A stretch of DNA of 64,000 nucleotides from positions 7,635,858 to 7,699,857 of the forward strand of contig CM070753.1 in assembly GCA_036346245.1 (NCBI GenBank). The letters are read 5' to 3'. Shown here piece by piece: positions 22,701-33,755 of the stretch; the first letter of the stretch is position 1; every line of letters begins with the position of its first letter. A program made the translations under genes and the position numbers. The notes below the pieces were generated by a model. The model ran no database searches and was not told where the DNA came from. It saw only the letters and a program-made list of their open reading frames with translations. This DNA comes from Bonia amplexicaulis. Lineage: Eukaryota > Streptophyta > Magnoliopsida > Poales > Poaceae.

Positions 22701-22860
22701 CTGTGGCGTGTTGTGTCCTACCACGTTTGTAAACATTTGGCCTGATGGCCATGTTATAAACTTGACCCGACATGGTTTATTTGAACTCTGGTATTGTAAT
22801 AGTTGTCTTGTATGAAATGATACAACAATGTACCTGTGAGCACTATCTACTCAGTAGCTC
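19739..22860 (+). mobile_element. Right part of the older chromovirus-type LTR
   Basis: Continuation of the LTR begun at 6845. A C-rich leader (to about 20730) is followed by AT-rich sequence with features shared with the Gypsy-2 LTR read on its own strand: GGCGAGTCAATACTTTGATC near 21184, a CTCTGCAGAG-type segment near 22040, and the GGTGGATGGAAC style region near 22250. No pol or gag is attached, so it is a solo or truncated LTR. The expected ...TTACA end is not visible and the right boundary near 22860 is approximate. ORFs at 19635-20249 lie in C-rich leader sequence and are not genes. Confidence 0.6.
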
Positions 22861-25085
22861 CAAAAACAAAGATTGGAGATAGAAATCGTTAATTCAATTT
22901 TGTATGGTTTCATAAACTTTGCCGAGTGGCTTCAATTTTACCGAATTGCATATGAAAATTTTAGTACGGCATACCCTTTAATAAAATCCTGGATCCGCCA
23001 CTATATCTACTGATCTAGGGAATAGTACGGTAAAATCACAGAGGATTTCGGGTTGGTAAAACCTGGGTCCAACAGTTGGAATTAACAAATACAGCGGACC
23101 AAGATCCAACAGCCCAACAATGAAACTGCCTACGTTCTGTGTTTCGTTTGAATAAACGGGCCCGCAAACTCAACGGACCAAGACTCGACAACCCAGCAAC
23201 GAAACAGATAACGAGCTGAAAGAAAATGAAAATGGTCCAAAACAATAAATGCATGTGATTCCATTGTGCCTTCCCATGTGTTAATTATTTGCAAGAAGTT
23301 ATTGCTCATCTGATACTTCCAAACCTAGAGCTGATCTGTCTTAAAAAGAAAAACAACTAAAGCTGATCAAAGCAATTCAAATCTAGGGCGTGCGCGCGTG
23401 AGAGAGAGAGAGAGATTAGGCAAAAGAAATAAATAACAAACCACTATCAAACGTGTGGCATCAGTTCTATAGACTGCTCTCAGAAACGTACAAATTGAAA
23501 CACTCTTGTGCTGCTTTTCAAAATAACAAAAAACAAACATGTAACAACACAAATTCAGAGCGTCATAAGCTTGTAGGTAAGACTTAAGAAAAAACAAAAA
23601 TCATGCCAGTCATTTAGAACATAGAAAATCTAAAAAAAGACTGTGCTTCCTATAAAATACATAACATAAACTTTGAGTAGTACCTGATGAAGTTGGGCAG
23701 CCTTATAAAATTTTGTGAATACATGAAACTCATGATAGGTGTTGATGCAGTTTGTTCTTGGAACTAAAAATTTCCTACTAATGGAGAAGGTGAAAAGGGC
23801 GAAAATGATTAGTTAACACTCATCAATTACACTCACTCTTGTCCAGCATTGCTTGATAGTAACTACAAACAATCGTCGATCAACATTCATGATTTTGATG
23901 ATTCAAAAAAATTCTCCAGACATAGCTTTATTCCACAAACACACACACACACAAAAGTTGAATCGTTCATCATTAGCTAGACCAGTAGTTGAATTCATCA
24001 TTGATACCTATGCCTAAGGACCTCATCATAGGATTTTGCATTGGTGTGTGTCTTGACTCCAAATTGGCTTAAGTCTATTCAAGTATGACTGCGTGAATGT
24101 ACCATAAGCTTGTAGGCAGGATAACAGAAAAAACAAAAATCATGACCGCCATTTAGAACTTCTTAGGATTAAGTAGGTAGTCATGTGGAGTGTTCTTACT
24201 TGCAAATCATAGCCATGTTCTTGTTTGCCACGGAGTAGGAATAACTAGTTATAGTACCACACTGCTCCCAAACAGTACATTCAAGTGTGGACTAGCAAAA
24301 TTATGAACACCATTCTTATCATCAACTAGACCAAAGCATCTTCCACATGCTCTATAGACATAGTCAGACATGTAAAAAATGGTTGTTATCGAGATTGGAC
24401 ATTAAATAGATCATGAGTTGAAGGCATCAGTCAATTTGACAGGACACATGGCAAAAACACTATGCTTCCCAACAATGTTTGGAAATAGGGATGCTACTAA
24501 TAATAAACAAAAATACTAATTACAATGTTTCCTAATGCTTATTGCTACTTGGGTGAAGTAACAGCTAGAGCCAAATTTTCTCATAGATTAATTCCAATTA
24601 TTATGTCTTTACATAGGAGGTAGGAAACTCTACAAAACACACCAACATTGACCTCTCCACTTTCCAGATGATGAATCTAGAATGTGTTTAATACCTGAAA
24701 CTTGAAATGCTTGTGCTTCAAAAAAAAGCCTGACAAACAAGCCTACTTGCTAAAGGTACAAATGACAAACAATCTACATTTGGGCATCAAAAAGTATCAT
24801 TTTGAACTGAGAGATTTCTTACCTTGTGATTCAAAACAGAGTGGCAAATCATTCGATTAATCCTTCAAGTATACCAAAATTAAGTGAATATACTTACAAT
24901 CAGTAACCATAGAGAAACAAAAAGATAAGGAAATCAGGAGCGAGCTTGAGTTAAACTAAACAAATAATATATTCCTACACACAATGAAATATTCATGTAC
25001 ATAGTGCTTAATATGATTTAAACAATGAACTATAGGGAAGCAAAGACAAGGAAGATTGTGATCTAGCTTAGATTAAACTGAACAT

Positions 25086-25830
25086 TAACATATTACTTTA
25101 TTACACAAAACAAATTTCTAAATAAATAGAACCTGCAGAAGGTAGTACGCACTACAAAACCAAAAAAGCATTCTAAGAACTCTGATATATTATTTCATCA
25201 CACAAACCTAAATTTTTTAAGTAAATACAAAACCCGTAGTTGGTAGGAGACAATACAGAACTAACAAAACAAGGCTTTTAAGAATTTAGATATGCTACTT
25301 CATCACACAAACCAAATTTGTTAAGTATATTTAGTTAAACAAAAAATTTAGTATAAGGTAGGAAACCCTACAAAACTATAACTGTAAGATGACAAAATTT
25401 TAGCTGACAAAACATTAGAATTAGTGAACAAACAAAACTATGACTGTAAATAAACAGAACCGTAATATATTACTTCATTACATAAAACAAATTTCTAAAT
25501 AAACAGAACCTGTAGAAGGTAGTAAGCACTACAAAACTAAAAAAGCCTTCTAAGTATTCCAATATATTATTTCATCACACAAACCTAAATTTTTTAAGTA
25601 AACGCAAAACCCGTAGTTGGTAGGAGACAATACAGAGCTAACAAACAAGGCTTATAAGAATTCAGACATGCTACTTCATCACACAAACCAAATTTGTTAA
25701 GTATATTTAGTTAAACCAAAATTTTAGTATTGAGGTAGGAAACCCTACAAAACTATAAACGTAAGATAACAGAATTTTATCTGACAAAACGTTAAATTAG
25801 TGAATAAACAAAACTCTAATTGTTAGATAA
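25086..25830 (+). repeat. 377-bp tandem repeat, two units
   Basis: Unit A starts at 25086 and unit B at 25463. Both run through ATTACTTxATTACAxAAAAC, a TAGAACCTG-like segment, AACCTAAATTTTTTAAGTAA and CCCGTAGTTGGTAGGAGACA. A partial third copy is at 43552-43700, on the other side of Sire-2. Origin unknown. Confidence 0.8.
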
Positions 25831-25964
25831 CAAAACATACATGTGTAATGTAATCTCTGTAATATTCTGATCCTGCATATCTAATCTTGTTATAAATAGA
25901 ATGATTGTATATGAGATACAATTGACCATACATATGTAATGTAATCTCTGTAATCTCGTTGTAG

Positions 25965-25969
25965 CCAGT
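25965..25969 (+). repeat. Target site duplication of Sire-2, left copy
   Basis: CCAGT directly before the TG of the LTR. CCAGT recurs at 41766-41770 after the 3' LTR. Confidence 0.9.
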
Positions 25970-26436
25970 TGAGAGACCATGTGAGGGTCATCCCATTGTG
26001 AGTGATGAGTAATTGACATCTGTTTTCAAAAGTCGAGTTTGAGTAGGTTTGTTCGGACCCTGACGTTGCGTGGTGCAACGGGCTCGGTTGGACTTTGGTC
26101 AAACTTATTCGTATGGGTTAGGATGTATATTCTGAAAATACGATGGGTTTGGACTTGATTATGCTATTTGTGCGTTCATATATCGAACGGTGCTATTTGA
26201 TGTGTTTCTTGTCTGTGTGGCTGCAGGACATCGAGACGAAGTCGTGGCGAGACACGGTGGACCGGACTAGGCGCAGGTGGCGCTGAGGTCAGAACGGTCG
26301 GGATGTGTCGAAGACGGCGTGGACTCGAGGTGGTTGCGAGGCAAGGAGCGCGGAAGCTTCCGGAAGGTGCGGGGAGGCGAAACGGAATTTCGCAAAGCTG
26401 CACAAGCGGGAGGCGGCTCCGTTAGGGTTTAGCGGT

Positions 26437-26458
26437 GTAACGGGTTGGAGACCCGTTA
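26437..26458. promoter_or_regulatory. Inverted AACGGG/CCCGTT pair upstream of TATA
   Basis: AACGGGTTGGAGACCCGTTA ends about 10 bp before the TATA box. The pair, with a further CCGTTAGGG just upstream, is kept in the 3' LTR (40511-40530), in the inverted LTR near 37870-37895 and in the LTR fragment near 49710-49745. AACGG is the core of plant MSA elements bound by three-repeat MYB proteins. A role in cell-cycle control is inference. Confidence 0.6.
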
Positions 26459-26467
26459 GCCAAGGGC

Positions 26468-26475
26468 TATAAATA
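26468..26475 (+). promoter_or_regulatory. TATA box of Sire-2 5' LTR
   Basis: TATAAATA followed by GAGGTGAGGG. The same arrangement is at 40540-40547 in the 3' LTR. Confidence 0.75.
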
Positions 26476-27689
26476 GAGGTGAGGGCTGCATACCCTTAGG
26501 ACACTTGAGCTTATTCATCCCATTGTGTGTGTTGTGTTCCTCCCAAGAAGCATGTGAGGCTCTTGGTGTTTTGAGGATTGAGAGGAGAGGACACTTGAGA
26601 GTCTTATAATCATTCCTCTTGTTCGAATGTCCATGCGTATGGGGACATAGTTTGGGGTTTCTCTTGGCGTGTGAGATGGTTGTAAGAAAATTTTATGCAA
26701 TCATTTATCTGTTTAAGAGTTCATGTTTCTCTCTGTACTATGCTTTTGTTTTCTGAAGTGATCTCCCTGGTTTGATTTGAAAGTCTTTTATCTTGCCCAT
26801 AAAAACAGTAATCAACTGGTTTCCTTTTGTAGCATTCTTGTGCTTCTCAGTATTTTCATGTCTTTGTCATTCATGTGTTCATTTCTTTGAAGTTTTTTTT
26901 AAAAGTATTTTATGCAATCCTTTTGCAAGTGTTCGGCGTAAGCAGTCAAAGAGAAGGACTCATTAACAGCCGAACTTACTTCTTGCTGTTCCTACAGCAC
27001 TCAGTACTTTTGATTTCTGTTCTTGCTAGTAATTCTCTGTTCATACTGTTCTTACAATGCCCTGCCGAACAGCACACTCCATGCAGAATTTTTGGTTGGC
27101 AGCAAGCACTCATTAACTGCCGAACTGCTCAGTTTTCTTTTACTTCTCCTGTTTTTCTGTACTGTCAAAAGCTTTGAGCAGTTTTCTGTCTTTCTCAGGC
27201 CGGCAGAGGTTTCTCTGTTCTTTTCTTTCTGTTCTTTTTCTTTCCTTCTTTGGCTTTCACTTTCTGTTGAGTTCACAGTCTATTGATTTGCACTTTGGTT
27301 TACTGTTGTTGTTCTTTCGTTTTACTCTTTTTGTGATCGGCACCACTGCAGTGTACTACTAGTAACTCCTTACTTCTCACGTCCAGGAAGCATTCAATCT
27401 TTCTCTCTGAGTCTTTGCTTGCTTTTCTTTTATTTCTTTTCTTGCTCTTTGGTGTTTTTGCATGCAGATCAAACGGCAATATTTTCAGCTGAAATTTTTA
27501 CTGACTACTCTCTGATTTATGCTGAATTTTTTAGTGTCGCATGCGTTCTAAATTTCAGCAAGATTAATTTTAATTTTCTGTGAGGTGCTTCGATTTGCAT
27601 CGTTTTGAGAAACAGTGTCGAATTCTTGGGGGCGATTTTAAAAAGAGAGCGACATTCACCCCCCTCTGTCGCCATTTCGGTCCTACAAT

Positions 27690-27707
27690 TGGTATCAGAG
27701 CCGGTTA
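27690..27707 (+). promoter_or_regulatory. Primer binding site of Sire-2
   Basis: TGGTATCAGAGCCGG begins two bases after the LTR end and fits priming by initiator methionine tRNA. Confidence 0.9.
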
Positions 27708-27742
27708 GCTCTTTTCTATAGATCTTAACCGGTCTGTGAGCC

Positions 27743-30598
27743 ATGGCTATAGACAAGTACTCGACCAAGCCCCCGATCTTCGATAGGATCGACTAGCCCT
27801 TCTGGAAGAGTCGGATGGAGACCTACATCCAGGCTCAGGGCTACGCCATCTGGCGAAAGGTCAAGATTCGGTTTGCTGTTCCTGCCGATGAGGAGTCAAT
27901 ACCGGAAACATGGCTGACGTTGAGGCAAACGCTAAGGCAAGGAACATCATAACCCAGAGCCTGAGTCGTAGTGAGTTTGACCGCATATCTCATCTTCCAT
28001 CCGCCTTCGATATTTGGGCGACCCTCAATGCTTACCATGAGGGCACCACCCAAATAAAGGCGGTGCGACAGAGGATCGATTCAAGCGAGATTACAACAAG
28101 TTTGAAATGCTGTTGGCGAGTCCCTTGATGAGTGTTTTGCGCGTTTTCACAAGATCTTGAGCAACCTCCGAGCGGTCGGTCTCACGTACCCCGACTCGGA
28201 CAACGCCCGTCAGATGCTCACTGCACTCGATCTGCGTGTTTGGGAAATGAAAGTGACCACCATCAAAGACACGACAGACCTCTCGACCCTGACTCTTGAC
28301 GCGCTGTACTCGCGCCTCAAGACTCACGAGATTGACGTTGTCTCTCGTAGGTCGAAGTCACAGTCGATGGCCTTGGTCACCGATCTCGTTTCTTCTTCGG
28401 GCCTCTCTTCTAATTCTATTTGTGGTTTCTCCCTTGCTGCTCTCTGTGACGTAACTGATGATCAGTTAGAGCAGCTTGCGGATGATTAGTTGGCTCTCCT
28501 TGCTCGCAAAATTTCCCATGCTTACAAGAGAAGGAGGGACGGAAAGAGAGGAGGACCCGTGATTTGCTTCGAGTGTGGTGGCCCCAACCACATTCGGGCA
28601 AACTGCCCTAAGCTGGAGAAGGGCAAGAACGACTACGGCGGTTCGGGCAAGAACGACTACACCGACAAGAACCGCAACAAGAAGCCTCCAGCTCAGACGC
28701 AAGGCAAGAAGAAGTTCCGCGACTTTGGGAAGGCCAAGAAGCTTTTCCACGCGTCCTCTCGCGTTCGACGACCTCGACCTCAGCGAGGTGGAGGGATGGA
28801 GCGACGATGACGGGACGGGTGACCAAGACCCCAAAGGCGGCAACGACTTCTCCCAAGCATGTGCTTCATGGCCTCGAGGGTTAATCGAGCGACAGTGTAC
28901 TCCGACTCCGACGAGGTGAGCCCTACTTATGACCGACTTAATGATGCTTTCCTTAAGCTAGGTAGATTTCATGCCAAGTCTAGGGCTAGGTGTGCTGATT
29001 TAGAAGGAAGTAGGTAGACTATCACGGAGTTTACTTCGCCACATCCGCTCCCTCCCGTGATGACCGTGATACATCTTGTGCCTTGATTGATGATATGGAG
29101 AAATTAAGGACCTCTCATGCTAGTCATCTTCCGAGCTTGATTTGATTAAGGTGGAGAACATTAGTCTTCTTCTTGAGCTTGAGATGAGTAGGGTAGTTCC
29201 TGTTTCATCTTCTACTGTTGAGACTATTTCTTGCACCTCATGTGAGGATAAGGATAATGCTTTTAGAGGTCTTTATACATTGCTTCTCGATCTGCCCGAG
29301 ACGTGTGAAAGTTGTAATAACTTAAAGATGAATCTAAAATGGGCAGATCATAAAATTGCTGAGTTACAAGCTTTTCTACTTGAGCCTATTGCTTCATGTG
29401 TAAATTGTCCTAAGTTAGCTCACGAACTTGAATCGTCTCAAAACAGTTTCAAGAAATGATTGACTACAATAAGAAAATGGCTCAGTATGCTTCTAAGGAC
29501 CCTGTTAGCTCACCATGCAAAAATTGTGATAAACTAAAATCTAACTTGATTGCTTTGGATGATAAATGTATGAAGCTAACTAAGGACTTCCTAGAAAAAT
29601 CACGTCCTGCTTGTGCCTTCTGTGCTGAGGTGTTGGAAAAGGATAAGGACATGTTAGAGACGTTTAGGAAGAGTTACGAAGACCAAATGGCTAGGATTAG
29701 GATCGCCCCCTGTGTGTCCTGCGAAGCCCTCAAGGTTGAGGTGGCCGTGCATAAGGAGAAATATGCACGTGCTATTCGCTCTTCTGCTATTGGTTCTTCT
29801 CCTTCCTCTCCTCCTGCTGTCTCTTCTTCTTCTCCTTGCTCTTCTTGCACCCCTCTCTTTCGGGAGTGTCAGTACCTTATGAACACTCTCGAGAGATTTG
29901 TAGGAGGCAAGAAGAAACTCAATCTTATTCTAGACCAATCAAAGATTTGCAAGCTCAAACAGGGTCTAGGATATGATCTCCGTGAGGATGTGAGGAAGCA
30001 TCCACCTGTCGTGCTTAGACCCGTAGCCGCAGGTGTGATTGAGGTCAAGCCCAAAAACAAGAATGTTCAATTTAAATCAGTGGGCTTTGCTCAAAGGATT
30101 TCTGACAGCAAGGTGACTTCACCTGCAGCTTCGGCCTCTCAGAAGGTGAAGCCATCTCATGCTACTTGACCTCTCAAGGCAGTATAATTGCACCTTCTGT
30201 CAGAAGGATGGACATTTGATTGACCATTGCTTCAAGCGCGCCAAGATCGCGCGTAGAGACCGTGTTGCAGCTCTTAGGCGTATTCAGGGTCAGCCCCAGA
30301 CCTTGAGTGCACCTAAGACCAACACGAGGTCTAGGCTTGCTACTGTTGATGGATTTGGGCAGCATCGAGGACTTGGTTCTTCCGAGTTTTCTGGTTTTCA
30401 TCCTCATGCTCCCTTCCGTCATGACTTCCGCCGTCCTGAGGGTAGATCTCGTTTCTTCCGTCGAGATGACTACCCGCGGCGAGATCAGCGTGTTGCCAGT
30501 GCTCCGACTCGCTCTCCCGTAGCAGTCGAACCCAAGAATGACTTCAGTGCGCTCACAAACCTTCGCTTCTTTGAGCGACGGAGGCGAGGGTAGATAGA
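27743..30598 (+). pseudogene. Sire-2 gag with two CCHC knuckles and a CxxC-repeat coiled region
   Basis: Begins MAIDKYSTKPPIFD at 27743, with a TAG at 27795 (TAC in the inverted copy). Copia gag core (AKARNIITQSL...FDIWATLNAYHEGT) follows, then a frameshift near 28105 and DECFARFHKILSNLR. A stop lies at 28487-28489. First CCHC knuckle CFECGGPNHIRANC at 28565-28606. The unusually long C-terminal part has coiled stretches bearing CxxC motifs about every 24-42 residues (CTSC, CESC, CVNC, CKNC, CAFC, CVSC, CSSC). A second knuckle CTFCQKDGHLIDHC is at 30189-30230, followed by an Arg-rich tail. Extended gag proteins are typical of Sireviruses, some of which bind LC8-like light chains. Several frames are needed to read it. 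Confidence 0.87.
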
Positions 30599-30639
30599 GG
30601 TCAGTCGTGCTTGACTACTTCATCTGCTCGACGTGTTAC

Positions 30640-31960
30640 TCAGTATTGGGTGCCAAAATCACTGTTGATTTACCCCAGTACTAAGACTTTACTCTCTGTT
30701 TGACTCAGGTTCGCCGGGCAGGGAAGGGAAAGGTTTGGCTCGTAGACTCCGGGTGTTCACGACACATGACCAGAGATTCCCGTTGATTTTCTTCCCTAGC
30801 ATGAGCTTCAGGTGATGAGACTATCACCTTCGGAGACTCTTCGTCTGGACGCGTCATCGCCAAAGGGACTGTGCGCGTTAATGACTCATTTGTTTTAAAA
30901 GATGTTGCCTTGGTGAGTAAGCTGCATTACAATTTGCTTTCGGTTTCTCGACCTTACCGATGACGGTTTCGAGGTAAGCTTTAAGAAAAACGCCTGCAAA
31001 ATTGTTGATTCTTCGGGTAGTCTGGTTTGCAGGATTTCTCGTTAGGGGAGGATCTTTCGTGCTGATTTTATTGAGTCTTCTGGTGATCCTCTCAGGTGTA
31101 TAGTTGCTTCTGAGTCCCGCGACCTTTCCTTCTGGCATAGGAGATTGGTCATATTGGATTTGACCATTTGACTCGAGTTAGCGGCCACGATCTCATTCGT
31201 GGTCTGTCGAAACTCAAGATGGTCAAAGATCTTGTTTGCGCTCCATGCCGGCACGGCAAGATGGTTGCTGCTTCTCATCCTCCGGTCACAGTTACTATGA
31301 CCGACGCACCAGGACAGCTTCTCCACATGGACACAGTTGGGCCAGCTCGAGTGCAGTCAGCAGGAGGGAAGTGGTACGTTCTTGTTGTGGTCGATGACTA
31401 TTCGAGGTACTCTTGGGTGTTTTTCTTGGCCTCTAAGGATGAGTCGTTTACACATTTCTGAGGTCTTTTCAGTAGGCTTTCTGTTGAGCTTCCAGGTGCC
31501 TTACGAGCGATCCGCAGTGACAATGGCACGGAGTTCAAGAATTCCTACTTCGAGAGGTTCTGTGGTGAGACAGGTGTAGAGCACCAGTTCTCTTCTCCTC
31601 ACGTCCCACAGCAGAATGGCGTCGTGGAGAGGAAGAATCGTACCTTGGTCGAATGGCCAGGACGATGCTCGATGAATACTCTACACCGCGGAAGTTTTGG
31701 GCTGAGGCTATAGCCACCGCGTGCCATGTTTCGAATAGAGTTTTTCTTCGGGCACACTTGCACCGCACTTCTTACGAGTTGAGATATGGGCGAAAGCCCA
31801 GTGTTTCTCATTTTTGTGTGTTTGGTTGCAAGTGTTTTATTCTGAAGTCCGGGAACCTAGATAAGTTCGAGTCACGTTCTTGTGATGGGATCTTTCTAGG
31901 CTACTCAACTTCTTCGTGGGCCTATAGGGTGCGGCTGCTGAGTCTAGCAAAATGGTAGAA
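30640..31960 (+). pseudogene. Sire-2 protease and integrase
   Basis: Protease signature WLVDSGCSRHMTRD with DSG at 30745-30753. The pre-integrase and zinc-binding region is near 31125-31250 (WHRRL, GH, then CAPC). Integrase core: LLHMDTVGPA near 31320, VVVDDYSRYSWVFFL, RSDNGTEF near 31510 and PQQNGVVERKN near 31605, so the DDE residues are recognisable. Frame shifts occur near 30950, 31150, 31460 and 31650, with a stop at 31459-31461. This order (integrase before RT) is diagnostic of Copia. Inactive as read. Confidence 0.88.
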
Positions 31961-33755
31961 ACACGTGAGGTGACTTTCGATGAGGCCAGTCCAGGGACTA
32001 GGCCCGATATCTCAGGTTCTCTAGAGTAGTCCGAGACCATCTTTGTGGATGATGAGGATGATGGAGATGAGGGTTGTCTACCCGATCCAGTCCCTCATCC
32101 ACCCCTTGAGTGCCCTCTTCCACCGCACCTCGAGGTGATCAGTCTTTACCTTCTGCGTCTTCTGGAGCTAGTGGCTCTGTTCCTACCCCATCAGGTCACG
32201 AGGTAGAGGCCACTTCTTCATCTCATCCTGGACCTCCAAGACATATTCAAAAATCTCATCCTTCTGAGCAGATAATTGGAGATCTCTTTGAACGAGTCAC
32301 ACGCTCCAAGTCTGGCGTGTCACTTTTCTGTCTCCATTCTGCCTTTGTTGCCTCCTTCGAGCCCAAAGACGTTTGTCATGCTTTATCTGACGAGTCTTGG
32401 ATCAATGCCATGCATGAGGAGCTGGAGAGTTTCGAAAGAAACAAGGTTTGGACGCTTGTTGAGCCCCCTCGAGATCACAATATCATTGGAACCAAATGGG
32501 TGTTCAAGAACAAGCAAAGTGAGGATGGAGTAGTCATTGAAACAAGGCTAGGCGGTTGCAGGGGTACTCCCAGGTTGAGGGTCTGGATTTCGAGGAGACC
32601 TTTGCCCCTGTAGCTAGACTTGAGGCCATTAGAATTCTGCTTGCCTTTGCAGCTTCTAAGGGTTTCAAGCTCTACCAGATGGATATCAAGAGTGCCTTTC
32701 TGAATGGCTTCATTGAGGAAGAAGTCTATGTCAGACAGCCTCCAGGTTTCGAGAACCCCAAATACCCTAATCATATCTACAAGCTTTCCAAATCGTTGTA
32801 TGGACTTAAGCAGGCCCCTAGAGCTTGGTATGAGAGGCTTAAGTCCTATCTTTTGAGGCATGATTTCGAGATGGGTAAAGTTGACAAGACCTTGTTCATT
32901 CGGCTTAGCAATGACCTTCGTCGTCCAAATTTATGTCGATGACATTATCTTTGGCGGCTCTTCTCATGCTCTAGTTTCACAGTTCTCGGATGTCATGAGC
33001 ACCGAGTTTGAGATGAGCATGATGGGTGAGTTGACTTTCTTCCTTGGCTTCCAAATCAAGCGAGACACGGAGGGTACTTTCTTGCATCAAGGCAAGTACA
33101 CTCGAGACCTCCTGAGACGCTTTGACATGAGTGATGGAAAGCTAGTGTCAACTCCGATGGCTTCTACAGCTTCCCTTGACCCAGATGAGGATGGTGAGTC
33201 AGTTGATCAGAAGGAGTACCGCAACATGATTGGCTCCCTCTTGTACCTCACTGCCTCGAGACCGGACATACACTTCTCTGTGTGTCTTCGTGCCCGATTT
33301 CAGGCTTCTCCTCGCGTATCTCACCGCCAGGCAGTGAAGTGCATCTTTAGGTACCTTCGAGCTACCATTGACTATGGTATCTGGTACTCTTCCTCATCTT
33401 GTCTATCCCTTAGAGCCTATTCGGATGCAGACTTTGCCTACAGAGGATAGATAGGAAGAGCACTTGTGCACCGCCAATTCATTGGCACTTCTCTCGTTCT
33501 GGTCTTGAGGAAGATGCGGTGTTGCATGTCCACCGCCGAGGCCGAGTGCGTTGTTGCAGCCGATTCTGTAGCCAAGTGCTTTGGATGGTCTCGACTGCGG
33601 GACTTTGGGTTAGCTATCGATCGTGTTCCGCTCTTCTGCGATAACACGTCTGCGATTAGCATTGCTAAGAACCCAGTGCAGCACTCTCGGACCAAGCACA
33701 TCGATATCAGATATCACTTTCTTCGAGACCATGTGGAGAGGGGTGACATCGTGCT
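31961..33755 (+). pseudogene. Sire-2 reverse transcriptase and RNase H
   Basis: A Ser/Pro-rich linker (about 32110-32250) is followed by RT: MHEELESFERNKVW at about 32409, SAFLNGFIEEEVYVRQPPGF near 32690-32750, YGLKQAPRAWYERL near 32800, and YVDD at 32932-32943. RNase H runs to the RYHFLRDHV block ending near 33740. Frame changes at about 32550 and 32925 and a TAG at 33448-33450. It is the better preserved counterpart of 1404-2965. The coding region stops abruptly at 33755, where an inverted segment begins, before the normal end of pol. Confidence 0.88.

Larger units (their letters stand above)
22861..25969. other. AT-rich flanking DNA with internal duplications, no gene seen
   Basis: No convincing coding region on either strand. 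It contains a GA run near 23400-23414, an AC run near 23937-23954, a 60-bp segment repeated at about 23560 and 24101, a 377-bp tandem repeat (next entry) and two ACATATGTAATGTAATCTCT-like segments at about 25838 and 25930. It is the left half of the locus into which Sire-2 inserted; the right half resumes at 41771. Confidence 0.6.
25970..27687 (+). mobile_element. 5' LTR of Sire-2
   Basis: TGAGAGACCATGTGAGG to GGTCCTACA. Nearly identical to 40041-41765 apart from a patch near 26360-26430 where both copies differ by small indels. It contains a TATA box at 26468 with an inverted AACGGG/CCCGTT pair just upstream, and ends in a CCCCCCTCTGTCGCCATTTC segment. Confidence 0.93.

Noticed and set aside
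22880..23010. CTGGATCCGCCACT near 22989, resembling a transposon terminus
   Set aside because: No matching inverted end was found within the window, so an element could not be delimited.
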